A stretch of 64,000 bases of DNA, from the NCBI RefSeq assembly GCF_001522545.3, contig NC_031773.1:17804302-17868301 (forward strand). The letters run 5' to 3'. The position numbers and the translations under genes are program-made. The notes under the pieces are model-generated. The model was not told the origin of the DNA. It ran no database searches and saw only the letters and a program-made list of their open reading frames with translations. Shown here piece by piece: positions 24,925 through 39,000 of the stretch. The first letter of the stretch is position 1; each line of letters starts with the position of its first letter. The stretch comes from Parus major. Lineage: Eukaryota; Chordata; Aves; Passeriformes; Paridae.

Positions 24925-25440
24925 ATGAGACGGGAGGTGTTTTTTTCGTTCGGTCTCAGTTGTTTATTTTTTCTTATCAGCATTACAAGGTACAAGGAGC
25001 TATGTGCACTATGATGGAAAAGGGGTAAAATGGCTAACAAAGATCTTCTTCAAGGTCTTTTATATGTCCATTTACCCAATTAACAAATGCCAACGAAGTT
25101 ATTTTTATTAGTGACCCAATGACCCAACACCTTTGTGCTGCACTGCGGCATTTTCTACCCAATCACCTACTACTACCCAAAAACCCCTAGGAAAGAACAT
25201 GAAGAAGAAAGAAGGAGAAGAGACAACACCCTAAATCCTCCATCTTGTCTTCTGTTCTCTAAACTACTTTAAACTCTAAACCTCAACCCATTCACCCAGT
25301 GATTCAAGAAACTTTCTAATCTACACATTTACACTTTTCTTATTTAACTTTAGCATTTGTTCTCATGTATCACCATGAAAACATGCCCATGAATTTCATA
25401 TTATATGAAATTCAGTGGTATTTGTGAATCCTATAACTAA
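24925..25440 (-). mobile_element. possible avian ERV LTR, minus strand
   Basis: The succession of blocks recalls a songbird LTR seen from its complement: GGTCTCAGTTGTTTATTTTT, AAAATGGCTAACAAAGATCT, CCATTTACCCAATTAACAAA, GTGACCCAATGACCCAACAC, TACTACTACCCAAAAACCCC, GAAGAAGAAAGAAGGAGAAG, and then C/A-rich sequence. TTTATT-type signals at the left fit a polyadenylation site on the minus strand. The match is from memory and less certain than the other LTR calls; edges are approximate. Confidence 0.5.
25391..25413. repeat. 23-bp palindrome, 11-bp arms
   Basis: GAATTTCATAT and ATATGAAATTC flank one central T. It lies at the far edge of the possible LTR. Confidence 0.95.
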
Positions 25441-25710
25441 GTATTAAAAACAAGGGCACACAATCTGTATCTCAGACTCCAACATCATACACTGCTCTGA
25501 ATGTCAGGTTTACAATGGAATATGGTCATATCAAGCGAGAAATGAGAATAGAAAGTGAGAGGGATTTCAATGCTGATATATGATGCACTAGAGGAACAGG
25601 ATTATGTTCCAGATGAATAATTGCTCTGGGCAAAACACACTTGTAGTCACATGAAGTGTGAATTTTTCAATCAAAATAATTTTTTTTAATATGTTAGTAA
25701 TATTACAGTT

Positions 25711-25730
25711 CATACATCAACATACATCAA
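25711..25730. repeat. 10-bp tandem duplication
   Basis: CATACATCAA occurs twice head to tail. Confidence 0.95.
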
Positions 25731-28661
25731 CAGTATTTTTTTATTTTCATCAGTTGGGTTTGTTACCAACTTCAATAAAACTGATCTCTCTACAAAAATT
25801 GTCTTCTGTAACACATTCTCTCCCTGCTTTTTTTTTGTGTAACTGAGACCTTGGCTTGCCATAGTATTTTTTTACAAATGCACCTTTTTAAGAGGAGTTA
25901 GCTTTGATACATCAAGAGTAAATGTAAGATAATAGACATTTAATCAAATGGAAGGTTACGTTTCCCTTTACACTGTTAAGGTCTGTCACCTCTGTGAGGT
26001 AAAACTGCCAAATTCAGTGTTAAAAGAAGATGGGCTACTGAACCTATGAAAAGGGTTAGTTATTCTTCATTAGACTTAAAATTTGTTGTTTGATATGCAC
26101 CAAAATTTAGGTCTTTGTAATCCTTTCCTCACCAACAACCATAAGTCTGTAATTGACTTCAGTCAATTCAATAAGAGTTCAGAATGTAGCTCTCTCTGCT
26201 TCTGCAGGCATGGTCCTTTTAATATCATTTGTGTTGTAGCAGAACGACAAATCTATGTGACATTTGGCATCATCAGAGTTCTCTGACAAAAACATTCCAT
26301 ACACAATGGCCTGATCATATCATCATTATTAACAGAGCATATTACTAAAAGCAATTCAACAAGGAAACTCATTGACATAAAAAGTCAAAAACAGAAAAGA
26401 AACTGAGAAGTCCCAATTAGGCTGCACCAACTCTCATCAGGTCAGTTAATTAGGGATTTAATGATTAAAAAGAAGAAACTATTAGAGTAGATTGTACTTT
26501 CCAGTACCTACTGCATGAAGCCCTCTTGCACAGGAATAAGCACACAATATACCATATGGCCATGCCTTTCTTTGTGTGGAAAAGGAGTCTGACCAACATC
26601 CTACCCAAAGGAACATGGAAACATTCCTGGTTTAGTAGCTTAAACTCAGCATCTATTTACTACTGCTCTCCTTTTTGCTTTCCCTTCATGTGTACTCTAT
26701 TTCAAGTAAGAAAAAATAGTAATAACCACAAAACTGATGTTCTCAGGATACAATCTCAGCAGGTTCTGGAGACTGTCATGCTTTTATTATTGGACAGCTG
26801 CAGTAGCCCAGTGCTGACAAGATATCAGTGGCTTACTTGCTTTGCTAGATCTCTATTAATGCAGGAGATTTTTCTTCAGACTGCAGCTCTCCTCAAGCCT
26901 GTCAAATGCTTATAACATTATTTAATTCTATCTCTGGCTTTAATGTAAGTAGATATATAAACTGAAAAAATAAAAGCTATGCACCCATTTTTCTCCCTTA
27001 TGTTTTTTCCACTCAGTGGCTCTAGCAGTTGAAGCAAAAGTAGGCTTCATGAAAATTTCTTACATATTTCATCCAAACAGGAACCACATGTAGATGTTTT
27101 ACAATCCATTCTTAGACTTGCTTTTGATTTGATCTGAATCTGAAATGTAGGCAAGTACAGAAGTGTAACTTTTAGCAGATATGTTTTCCATTCTGAAAAT
27201 GCTAAGGATAATAACTTATCCTTATGTGCATTAGTTTTGAGGCTTTAAATTATAATTGCTTTAAATAGGAATTTTACATAAAAGTAGGTCCTGACAGAAG
27301 GACCTGTCAGAATATACAGGATGAAATTTACTTTTATTTGGACATGTAGCATAGCAATAATTTGCTAAAGGATCTGACTGACCTGTAGAAAAATGCTTCT
27401 TGGCTAAGAGGATAAAAGCGTATGTAGCACTTCTCCACATGTGTGTCTCTATAGTTTCATAGACTAGCATAACTGGGGATCTTTTTAAGCCCTCAGAAAT
27501 TTCTTCCAGGCTGCAAGGCCTAAAAATCATTCTGTCAGTAGAAAACTTAATAAAGAAGGTGGAAGAGAAAAGGTGATCAGGAAACAAGGAGCAAGAAACA
27601 GGAATAATATAAAAGCATATTAATAGAATTAAGTTGAAGAGAATACTGAAGATGTTGATCCAGGTCTATATAAGGATAACAAGATAAAAGTTTCAAAGGC
27701 AGAATGGTAAAACAGGCTTTCAAATTCAAAATGGCTGTCCTCTAATTCTTTGATATTCCTGGTGGGGTGGTGAGGTGACACCTTTGGAGTCCCTTTTCTT
27801 TTGGCTATCTGCAGGAGGAGAATCTTTACCTAAGATAGAGGTGATAATGTGTTGCGGTTTTGCCAGATTTTTTCCCTATTTTTCCTTTATTTATTCTTAA
27901 TTTTTCTTCTGCTGACTTCTAAAATTATCCTTGCTACTCAGCTTTGTCTAAAGATAAAGTCAAAACATTTGCCTTATTGTAAAAACAAAGAAGGAAGTCA
28001 ATGCTCTCTATTCTCCACAGGAGCAATGTAACCTGAGTTTAAGTAATACAAAATTTCACATAGAAACATTTATTGTGGAACCCATCTATCAAATTCATTC
28101 CTCTAGCTAGGGTTAGTTAGTTTAGATCTGATACGTGGGATGTTACAGATCAGAAGGTCTGGGGAGACATGCATCTCTTAAGTTCATCCTTTCTTCCTAT
28201 TTTCTCTGGTACAATGTCTATTACTGGTTAGATACAGCTTTCTGTACTGCAGTATGATGCTTCAGATAAGGGAAGAAAATTCATTCTGCAGAATATGTGG
28301 GGTCCTGATATTTTGTTTATCACTGCCACTTTTGGCCTAAATATGGGAACAGAAACAGAGTGCTTCCAAAAATCACAGTAGATCTATGTGCAACTGAGCA
28401 GAAGCTTCTGACACATTTCAGACTTCAAAGATAATTTTGAGAAGTTCTCTTTAACCATAGACTTCTAAATGACTTTATCTGCTTACCTCAGAAATCCCAC
28501 TGTGGCATGGATCATCCACTGTGCCTGTAGCCTGGGAATCTCTATGCCTCAGAAGGCATGAGCTCATGAGAAATACTTGAACTGCTTTAAAGTAGCTGCC
28601 TCATCTCTATGACACAGTTCAGTTCTCTGCAGAGGGTCCCAGGAGCAATATGGCTATGTTA

Positions 28662-28680
28662 GTGCAGCAGTGTGCTGCAC
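28662..28680. repeat. 8-bp-arm hairpin
   Basis: GTGCAGCA and TGCTGCAC flank a GTG loop. Both arms are G+C-rich compared with surrounding sequence. Confidence 0.93.
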
Positions 28681-31600
28681 AAATTTTCTTACAACAGCTA
28701 AGTAACTGGGAAGATGTTTTTAGGCTGTTCCCTGGCATACCTATATTTCCATCTGTGGGTTAAAATCTTTCTAAGCATGGTGCTTCACAGATTCTGTGAA
28801 ATCCAGCTGTAGTCAGCGTCTTCTGTTGGCAAGATGATGAGGTCCTTCAGCTGAGAAATCAGGAGCCTTGTTAGGTGTTAACCACAGTTAAGTGTGCCAC
28901 ATGCAATCCATGTGGGAGCCTCACCAGTGTCTTGATCTGGTCTACTGACCCTGAATTAGAGAAACTTGACTGACAGAAGTTTTCAGGGCAGGAAATGGCT
29001 CTGAGTTATACAGTTACCAGGAACACTGAGGTACTGAGAAGATAACAGTATGTGCCCTTGATCACCAGTGACTTGCCTGTGCTAGTCAAAGGAGTGAGGT
29101 TGATAAGAGTTATGCCACAAGATCTCCATGCCAGAGTGGGATCAGTGTCCTTTACCTGGCTTTTTCCATGAAAAAAGTGAGTTATGTTCCTGACAGTCCT
29201 TCTCCATTGATGTTTGTTTGCAAGAAGTGATCTTCAGAAATGTTGGGTAGGAGAATTCATGTTAGTATAGAATGGCAAGAGTACTTGATTGCTGAAATAC
29301 AGCACTTTTAAAGTACATGATCTGGACTAAACATGGATTTTGAGAGAAGTGAGACATTTATAAGAATTAAATGAGAGAAGCAGGCAGGTAAAGTGGCTTA
29401 GCAAACCAATGCTTTTATCCATAAGACACTTCAGGCAATGTGATGCTGCCGGTTTTGTACAGGATGAAAGAGAGGAAAATCTTAAATCCTTGAAAAGGAG
29501 TGAGCCCACCATACAAATTTTAAGTAGTAGAAAACATGCATTCAAATAAATCAGAAAAGCTGTTTCAAAATCTTCTCTTATTACAGAGGACAATAAAGCA
29601 GTGATTAGCCTTACAGTTATTGTAAGCGCACTGTGTATAAGAAAAGTTACTACTTTTTACTTTCCATCTTCATTTGCTCTACAGGCACAAAGGATGCCAT
29701 GCTATAATATGAGACTTTGTTGATAAACAATAGTGAATGCTTTAGACATACCCAGGCTTTCAATCTGCAGTTGAGCTTTTGACATTTGTATTGCCTCCGA
29801 TTTGTTCAGTCTGGTGTTAACAAACACAGTTGGGATGACAACATACTCTAGGCAAATCATAGGCTTCAGATCACATGCAAAGGTTTTGTTTGCAAATAAA
29901 CACATAAAGTTTCCAGTGAATAAAGTTCTGCATCACTGAGTTTCCCTCCAGGAAGCTGGCAAGGCACGGACAGGGATATGGGAACAAAGTCTCATTTGTA
30001 AACACTCGTGTCTGTTTCTATTTACAGTAGAGTAAAATAACCGTAATGGGTTTAAGAATAGACCACACCTAGGTACTGCATAGTATATTTGTACAGCAAT
30101 AAAAATCTGTGTGCCCTAAGATAGAACTTTGGGTTTTTTCTAAAAACTCACCTAAAAACCAGTGCAAAAGTTATGCGATTTTCTGTATTGTTTGGTTTAG
30201 ACTATCTGTAATTCAATGCTCCTGTTACACCAGATGTGTAATGGATGTATTTTTGGGTGAAAAATGCCTTTTGGAAGTCCCCAGACTACCTAGCATTTTC
30301 TACACAGATTGTATTCTTGCACTGATGGCTTGCCAGAAGTAATTTAGGATTTGGGATGGTGCTATCTTCAGCCTTGGGACAGATTAATAGATCTTCATTT
30401 GATTTTATTCCCCACCCTAGGAGGTATTTATTGAGCCAAGTTCTAAATGCACACATTCTTTTCACCAAGTTATTTCACAGTCCAGTAACCTGAACTCCTC
30501 TTTCCACGACTTCTGACCAACTCCAGGCAACGATCAGAATAAGAATGATTGTTCATTAAGACTTCATATTGTTGCCCCAGAGTAATGCTTCAGTATCACA
30601 GGAAGAAAGATGTTTTTTTTTTTTCTCAGATATTTTTAGTAGTGAGGTAACTATGGGTCGAGGGGCAAAGTCTCTAAGGAAGAAGGAAAATGTTATCTGA
30701 AGGACAATGTTCTCAGAACTCCATTTCTGGAACAAATTTCAGTTCTGAGCTGGTGTAAGATTTTGAAGAAGAACCCACATCTTACTAGGTTGCTTCTAAT
30801 TATTGGACAGGAATATAACCACTCACCATTTTGGCTACTATCCATTATTTTCTTTCATGTAACACACAATTACTGAATGGTAGCAATCAATATTCAAGGG
30901 CTAGGTGTAGAGCTCAGATCAGATTTATAGATACAGAATATTTGACTAAGTTTGCAGACCTGATCTGGGATAGTATTCAACTGAATCAGAATTCAGAATC
31001 ATGCTGAAGACCTAATGCAAACAACATTTTCTATGAATCTTGCAGTATTTTCTAGCTTAAGTCTATGGCAGAAATATTACAAACACAGTATTTTCTTTTT
31101 TTTTTTTTTCCTTTTAGGCTTATATTTCTTCCTCCACTCACAGCTGGATATGTTCATATTAAAAGAATACTATGAATCTCGACTGTGACACTCGTTGTAG
31201 TTAGTTAAGTCATGGTGCTTGAAATTTGTTTTTACCAGGAGGAAGAATAATTCATAACACTGTGACTGTACTGAAAAATGCCTCAACAGGCTTTTTCCCA
31301 CAGTATCTGTTCCAGATACTGACTTCCTCTTCCTTCCTCTCCCTATGACTGCTATTATATCTCATATGCAGGGTGGATCTCACCTGTTCCAGCAAGTCAG
31401 GAACCTTCAACATCTCCCTAATAGGCTGCAATTAACTATCACAAATATGCAGTCAAATATTCCTGTGGTTTTCTACTTATCAGACAAAGTCAGGGCCTTG
31501 CTGGAGGCACAAATTAGGGCAGAATTCTGTGTGGAATTTTTTACTGTTTTTTGTTTTATCAAGTCCTAACTCAGCAGTCATAGAGTAACACTAATTCAGA

Positions 31601-34600
31601 ATGACTATTTTTTAGGTGAATCTAGCAGATGTTCTTTGTCTGAGCACAAGCCCCACATCCGTGGAGTTATTCCATTCCCCAGGTTCTGCAGGGCAGCAGC
31701 ACTTGGCTTTCTGCTACAGTGACTGAAGTGACTGCCATCCTAAAAAGGAGATGTCCACTCCCCAAACATCCTTGGAACATCCTTCCTCAGCTCAGCTTGC
31801 CTGTGCAGCTCATCCAGATGCCCAGGGCTCTGTGACAACCCCTGTGAAGTCACGGTATCTTTAAGGACTGAGTATGTCCCATCTTTCTACATGCCAACAG
31901 TTTTCTGTACACATCTGGGATCATAGTAAGGAAGAAAACCTGGTGAGTTCCACTGAGTTCCCCAGCCCATTCTTTGCAGGGAACCAAACAGCAGTTTAGC
32001 TGCAAACAAAAAATTCAGAAAAACCATTAAATGCTGATGACCGCAAACTAAGTCATAAGATTCTTTTTTTTCTCCAAAAACAATCTTCTCTAGGACACCA
32101 TTTTGCCACCCTAATGTCATATTATTATTGACATAACAGTTCTTGCTTCTAAATGTTTCAACTGGATACAGGTATTATATAAGGAATAAAACACGTTTTA
32201 GTTACTCACAATTTGTTAACTTAAAATTATAAAGGTAATATTAAAAAATTGTTTAAAAAAATCTTCCAGAATTCATAGTTTGATCAAATCTACTAGTTAT
32301 GGAAGCTTGGCTAGCCTTATTCTGTAGTCAATGGACATTTTTGTTATCATTTCTAATTGAAGGCCTGCTGCAGGAGGCTCAAATAAATTCAAAGAGATTT
32401 GGAATATACATTTCCTGGTTGTATCTTAAATACTTGTACACTTTTTTCCTTATATTGTTCACTGGAAATATAAGAACTCTGAAATATATATTTTTATGGG
32501 ATTAGTAATAAATTGCACTCTATTCTATTTTCTATAGGAAAACATATAAAATCAGTGAGAAATATTAGCTCTACTCAATGACACCTTCCAATAACCTGCT
32601 CTTACCAGAATCACAGTCACCCAATGTGATTGCTTTTTCATTGTTTTGGAGACAATTCTTTGAGGGATTTCTTTCAGAACTAAAGAGAATCTACAAGAGC
32701 AAGAGTGGACTGTTAAGGTCCGGCATATACACACCCAGCAAAATTCAAGTTCTCCTTAGTGACTGGAGGTTCGTGATGACCTTCTGTGTAAGGATCAGAC
32801 TATTGATGTCTGCAAAGTGTTGCTTGGTTTATTCTAAGTCTCAAAATAGCTGGTGTAAAAGAGGAGTCCAATGTCTGTAGGAAGCTCATCTCTATAATAA
32901 TAAATGTCAACAAGAAAGCACATTTGTATGCACACACACACAGACACAGAGACAAGGGGGTTCAAATTGAGCTTGTCTGGGATATTTTCATACTCTGTAA
33001 TAAAAGTTGAAATTTCAAAGTACTTCCGTGCTTTTTTGTTTAAATGGCAGATGGTTTGAGAAAAGCAGTCTATAAATGTATTGGTTCTGACCAACACTGG
33101 GCACCATTTCTTTACTTTCTGTTTATAAACCTTAATGTTTGTTTTCCATGCATTCTGTTTCATGAAGATGATCACTAAGTACAAGAGTTCCTTTAAATCA
33201 GCAGTGAGTGTGGTTTGGCTCCTCTTAACAATGTAAGTTTATAACTTGGTTGAAGACACTCCAGACTCCACTGCCTAGTTCTTTTCTCTTTTTTTTTTCT
33301 TTTTTCTTTTGTGTCTCTGTGCATCTTTATATAACTGATGTTGATTTTGAGTATCTGACTTCAAAAGCAGCACCCAACAAAAGAAAACAAAGAAAAATCA
33401 GGGTTTGTGGGGATTCCTAAATTCAGCATACAGAAATGAGCAAAAATCCATCACACTATAAAGGAAGATTCTGCAATCATTTGATATGATGCTTACTTTC
33501 TGGTCTCTATATGATAAATTTCAACAACTAAGTCTACAAAATAATAAAGGCAGAGAAGCATGGCATTCCCAAACATACATTCAACCCTTCAAATTTCAGT
33601 TCTGGCCTCTCTTGCTGACAACACAATCTGACCTCTAAATCAACCTTCCTCTGTCTGTCTGGAATCACCCCTAAATCATCTTTGTCAGAGCAATAGGTGA
33701 CCTAACAGGGCAGTAATGCTCTGTGGGATGCCTGTACATGTTCTAGAATGATTCTTAACAGCAGGAAGAGAAGCTGCAATTTCCTAGTTGTTGTTTAGAT
33801 CTGTGTTGATTAAGAGCAGAAAATGTGCGTGCTGATGGAAGTCAGCCTAACCACTGTCTGGGAAGGCAGGGACTCAGAAGTGTTCGGTGGAACAATCAAT
33901 AGTATTTATGAAGATTAAGATGGATTTTTATCATCACTTTTCATTTCTGTTTTTTAGAAAACAAACATGGTGATTTTTATGTGTCACAGAGGAATGGAAG
34001 TGAACTCAAGCTCTGAGAATTGGGTCATTATCACTTTTATCAGTGTGCCACTTTGTAGCTGCTGCTAGGGATATACCTGGTTTCCAGGGTGTTTACATGC
34101 CATGTGGCTGCCTTAAGAAAGGAGAAGTGTTTAATGTAGCAGTGCTCAGATTCTCCAAATCCTGATGAGATGTCATCAGCACAGAGTTGTCAGCAAGTTA
34201 CAAGATTCCAGCTTGGAGAAGGTTTTCAGGCCAGAAAAGGATTTTTGCCCCAACTTGCCATTCTAGTTTGACCTCATTGAATGTGAACCTCTATACTTTT
34301 TGTCAAGTACAAGCTCTGATTCTCAGGAGGCAGACACATGCAGAAACAAGACAAACCCATTTCGTCTTTCACCTGATTTTCCTACTTCAGCTTCTTAACT
34401 GAAGTGGAGAAAAATTGTCTTGGTTTTAAATCTCTCTGTGGAAAGGGCTATTGAGTGATTATTTCATGGACTGATGTACATAAAATTTACCTGCTCCTGC
34501 TCTGAGTGTTTATAGGATGATGGTTTTGAGCTCAAACCAGACTTAATGCTCCATACACTTAAAATGCAGTTAGTTGTGTATTTATCTAGTAGCAAATGCA

Positions 34601-36027
34601 AGGGCTTGTGTTAGTCTTTAGCTTTTATGATTCCTGTTGCAACTGCCATTTTTACCAATGACTCCTGCAACAAAGCAACCACTGATACTGGGCAGCAAAA
34701 CATCGCAACCACAGTTGTCTAATTTGAATACCTCTGCAAACATACAGACATACAAGCAAGTAAACAAGGTAACAAGAGTATCAGCTGACTGACAGTCACT
34801 GTTTACATGTACACTCTTAGCCTCTGGCAAGCACAAGGTAGCACAAGTCAAGCCAGCTCATTTTTTCAGTGCTTTAAATGAAGTCCCAAGATCTGTCTCA
34901 TCCTCTTAGAAGAAAACTTTGTGAGTGCCATCTGAGCATGCTAAAGTGCACCTTGTTCAGCTGTTATTAAGTACTAACTGCTAGCTAAAATACCAGGTTT
35001 AGGTGCATAGCATTTTGCGGCATTCCTAATGATGACTCAAGTAGCTGTTGTTGTCATTTCTGTGGTCAACTGGTTACTTAAAAGTGGGAACCATAAAATT
35101 CAGGACACTAACACAGCTGCTTACACTTAACCAATGGTGAAGTGAGTGTCTTAATCCTCCAGCTACAAAGACATCTCCAAGCTTGAGGAGCAGGAAATAC
35201 CTCTCTCCACATATTCACACATTTGTAATTTTTTTGATAATTTTTTTCCTTGAGTTAGGGATGTAAGGCAGCCCTTTATCACCATGCTTGTTCAGACAAA
35301 GGAGAAGTTCACTCAGCCTATGTCAACATTTACAACTTGTGCAGTGCAGTGTATCTGTATGGGGAAAAGCTTTAGCTGAAGCCATCACAACTATGTTAAA
35401 CATGTTACAGGGTTTACTTTGGCTTGGCTGTTGCTTGGTCCTGGTTGCTAAATTCCCATTAGTGGCAGCAATGTGATGGGTATCCTCCTGAGGCTCTATG
35501 TACAGTTTAGTTTCATCTGAAAGAATCCATATCATATTCATTAGAAGACTTTCACAATGTGAGCAAAAATAGTGGTGCAAGTGATTAAGAGGTTGATTTT
35601 AAGTGCACACCCCTGACCTCAAACACAAAGCTAATACAGGTAACCCCAGTACCTCAGTGATTAGATAGCTGAGTTTGGAGGCTCATTCTGAGTTTTAGGT
35701 AAACTCTGAGAAAAACCATGTCATCCAGAATCTATTTCCTGGATGGTTAATTCACTGGGATTCAATACACCAATGCATACTTTCCAGTTTTTTTCAAGTT
35801 CATCAGAATTTCTTTTCCCCAAGTGTTTCTGTGTAAACGGCATTTGGTTAACAAATGGGCCTTTGACCCCCAGGAGTGTATGTTTCCCTTTTGATAAAAA
35901 CAGGACATGCTACTCTGTAGTTCAGCTCAGGCCCAAGAGTGCCCTTGTTGATGATCATGCCTTGGAATTATATATACATATTTTTTACATGGAGAACTTC
36001 TCCTTTTCATGATTCCTCAGATTTCAT

Positions 36028-36073
36028 TGCATAAGGCAATCTCTGGCAATGCCAGAGATTGCTACCTTGTGCA
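36028..36073. repeat. extended inverted repeat, 12-bp perfect core plus 8-bp outer stem
   Basis: Core arms GCAATCTCTGGC (36036-36047) and GCCAGAGATTGC (36051-36062) pair perfectly around a 3-base AAT loop. After a 3-base bulge (TAC, 36063-36065) the outer arms TGCATAAG (36028-36035) and CTTGTGCA (36066-36073) add eight more pairs, one of which is a G-T wobble. The total is about 20 pairs. The loop is too short for a standard pre-miRNA, so I make no functional call. Confidence 0.93.
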
Positions 36074-39000
36074 CATTCCCCAAGTTAGAACAAAATTGCT
36101 GTTTACAGTTGCATAGAGTATTTCATAAACCAGCCAGTATATTTGTGAACACTAACGTTTCTGTCTCCAGCGGCCCTCAGAGGAACAGGGATAGCACTGT
36201 GCTTCTGAACTGTCTCACAAAGAGCACAGCACCTCTGTGAGGACTCTTGGACTGACTATTGCCTGCTCTTTTGGTGGAACACTTTGCTCACACAATTATC
36301 AGTGAAATGTCAAAGGCACTTCAGCAGATACAGTAATTGTGCTTTAACTCCTAAAAATTAAAACCCTCATCATTTGACCTCTTTCTCTTTTTCTTTACTT
36401 CTACTCCATATTTTACGTATCTTACAGGAGGAGATGAACAGGACCAAAGTCTGGGACAGCTCTTGGATGGCTAGAAACTAAAAATAAAAACATGAGTCAC
36501 AAGATTCACTTCTATCATTACCTACAAGAAAGGCTAGCCAAACCAGAAAGCAACAAATGTAACCTGGAAATATTTTATGTAAACTATGGAGGTTTTTTAG
36601 CTTGTTTGTTTTTCTCCCTTGAAAGGTTGCCACTTTCAAACATCTTCAAACATAACATTTCTGTAAACAAAATGCAGTATTTTTTCCAACATTTTGTACT
36701 CTTGGTTTTACCATCTCTACACTTCTCATTTCTTTTAAAAACCAGACACCAACCATGTTGTATTTTAATTTGTTTCTTCTGTCACTTTAAGGAAAGAATA
36801 AAAAGAAAGATAATAAATAATAACAGATTTAGTAAAATTAAATGTTTAAGAGTGCAGTATCTGCATTTAAAACAAAAAATTGTAATGTATTTTTCCACTT
36901 AAATAATAAATTAGTATTCTAGTAAGTTGATAAGATTAAGTGTGAAACCATCTATGTAACAGTATTTATGACTCTCTTTGAGAAGATTTATTTTATTTTT
37001 ATTGTTGTTAAACCTGTCAGGAAATTAGTTGCAAGGCCTGTCCCTGGGAATGAATGATCATGTGCATGAAGATTGAAACAGCTTGCTTTGGTGGTGTATG
37101 GCTAAATGAAATTTTAACTTAAACAATTAATTATCTAAGATGCAGGTCTTGGTTTCCTAAAGGGCTGGCTTGAGTGGAGTTCTTCACTTATATGAATATG
37201 AGAGTGCATGTATACATATGTAGTTAAAAGAGGAGTTCTTGGCAATTTAGCACTCACCATGTTGTTTTGCAGACTAACACTGGATATGCTAGACATAAAC
37301 ATATGTTGGAATATGTCAGTATGCAGTCCAAAGTTAAAATATGCAGCTCCTAATTTCTTGACAAATCTCTGCAGTCTATAGAAAGGAAAGTCAGCCATGA
37401 TCCTGATATTCTGTGAATAAGAACATGTTAATTTATGGAGAAGATTAAAGAATGTACTCTTTGTGGATGGATTTGTGGTAGTATGACATGTTATGAAGGA
37501 ATATGTTAAAAAATTCCCCACAGGTCAACTATCACGAGTGTTTTAATAGTGATTTCTAGGAAAATTAAATATAGATCTCAGCTTCAATCCTGAGGCCTGC
37601 CTTCTACTAATGAAAGGGGCTATATGACATCCAGTCTAAAATCTTCTCTGGGTTTCTGTTCTTCCCAGGGTTTTGGTTGAAATACATAATTTCTCATGCT
37701 GAGAAGAGGAAAATCAGTCTTTTCCAAGTACTGACTCCATTCTGTCCCCTCATTTTCACTGGCATGAATGAGGCTGTGCACAGACTGTCTGTGATACACT
37801 GCTGCCTGTGATGTTAGTAGTTGACACACTCTGCACTGTGGTGTGATGTCTCGAGAAGGTGTGTGCTTTTCAGAAATATTAGGAAAGGAGTAATTATTTT
37901 ACTCACAATATAATTAACACATGAAATCTGAGATAAGTTACCATGAAGATCAGTATTTCCCTTCCAAAGTTTCAACGCTTATTTGGAAAAAAATAATTAA
38001 ACACATGATAAGGAGAAACAGAAAAAAATAGTGGTTGAAGTGGCACTGTTACAGACCCTACTTTTCTGGATGTTTTGGAGTACAGCTTGAACTAGTGGAA
38101 TCAGGAAGGAATTTTCTCCCTTCCTGAACATTCACAGAACCATTCTAGTATACATTCAGGGAACACAGCTTTCCTTGAAGCATCTGGGGTTTAATATTAA
38201 AATGATACAGAACAAGAGAGAGCATCCAGAAACATGTGGTGACCGCTAGTTGTAGTTTTCCATTGGATTTCTGTATGTTGTTGCAATTAACTGGTTAGGT
38301 TCTGTTACAATTCATAAACCTATGAATGACTTACAAAGAAACATGGAAGAATAAGAAGAGTTGCTTTCCACTGGGAAGAACTTGAAATAAAATGGGTTAG
38401 AAACATTTCTGTTCTCTTCCCTCCTGCATTTGGCAAGACACAGTGACAAATCTTTCTTTCCACCCCTGACAGGTTTCATTGCAATAAGTGCCAATAACAA
38501 TTATGCTAAGTTTGGCTGAATGCAAATTCAGTCTGAATTCCCTCAGCTCTTCAGATTTTGACAACACTATCAGTTCATAACAGACCACCTGTTTGTTTTG
38601 TAGTGCCTGCCAAAACATATAAGTGTTAATGAGGAAAGGAGATGCTGCTTTTAATGTGTGTATATTTATATAATATGCATAAATTCATACATACTAATGT
38701 ACACATTTCTTTCCACTGAAGCAGATAGAAGATAAACAACTTGATTACAAGGTGATGCTGTTTTGTTTTTTCTTATAGTCACCTTAACAAGTTTACTTAG
38801 CATGAGGGTTCAAGGAGGAGAGGAAAGACTGTTAGCAATCTTTTCATGCAACAATTATAAAGAACTTCAGTATCTGTCCTGATTTTAAACTCGCAACTGT
38901 AGAGTTGTAGATGTAGACTGTAGATATCATGGAATTATCCACAGATTGTATATCCTGAAGTCAGTGGAGCTGTGCTATTTACAGCAGCTGTGTTATTTTC

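Noticed and set aside
26526..26915. 129-codon plus-strand frame
   Set aside because: No recognisable domain, no supporting exon structure, and unremarkable for chance.
36028..36073. MicroRNA precursor
   Set aside because: The 3-base loop and 46-base length are too short for a standard pre-miRNA hairpin; kept only as a structural repeat.
36492..36902. 136-codon plus-strand frame
   Set aside because: Low-complexity F/L/K-rich translation of AT-rich DNA with no domain; this length is expected by chance in 64 kb.
37135..37521. 128-codon minus-strand frame
   Set aside because: No known motif and no splice or promoter context that would support a gene.
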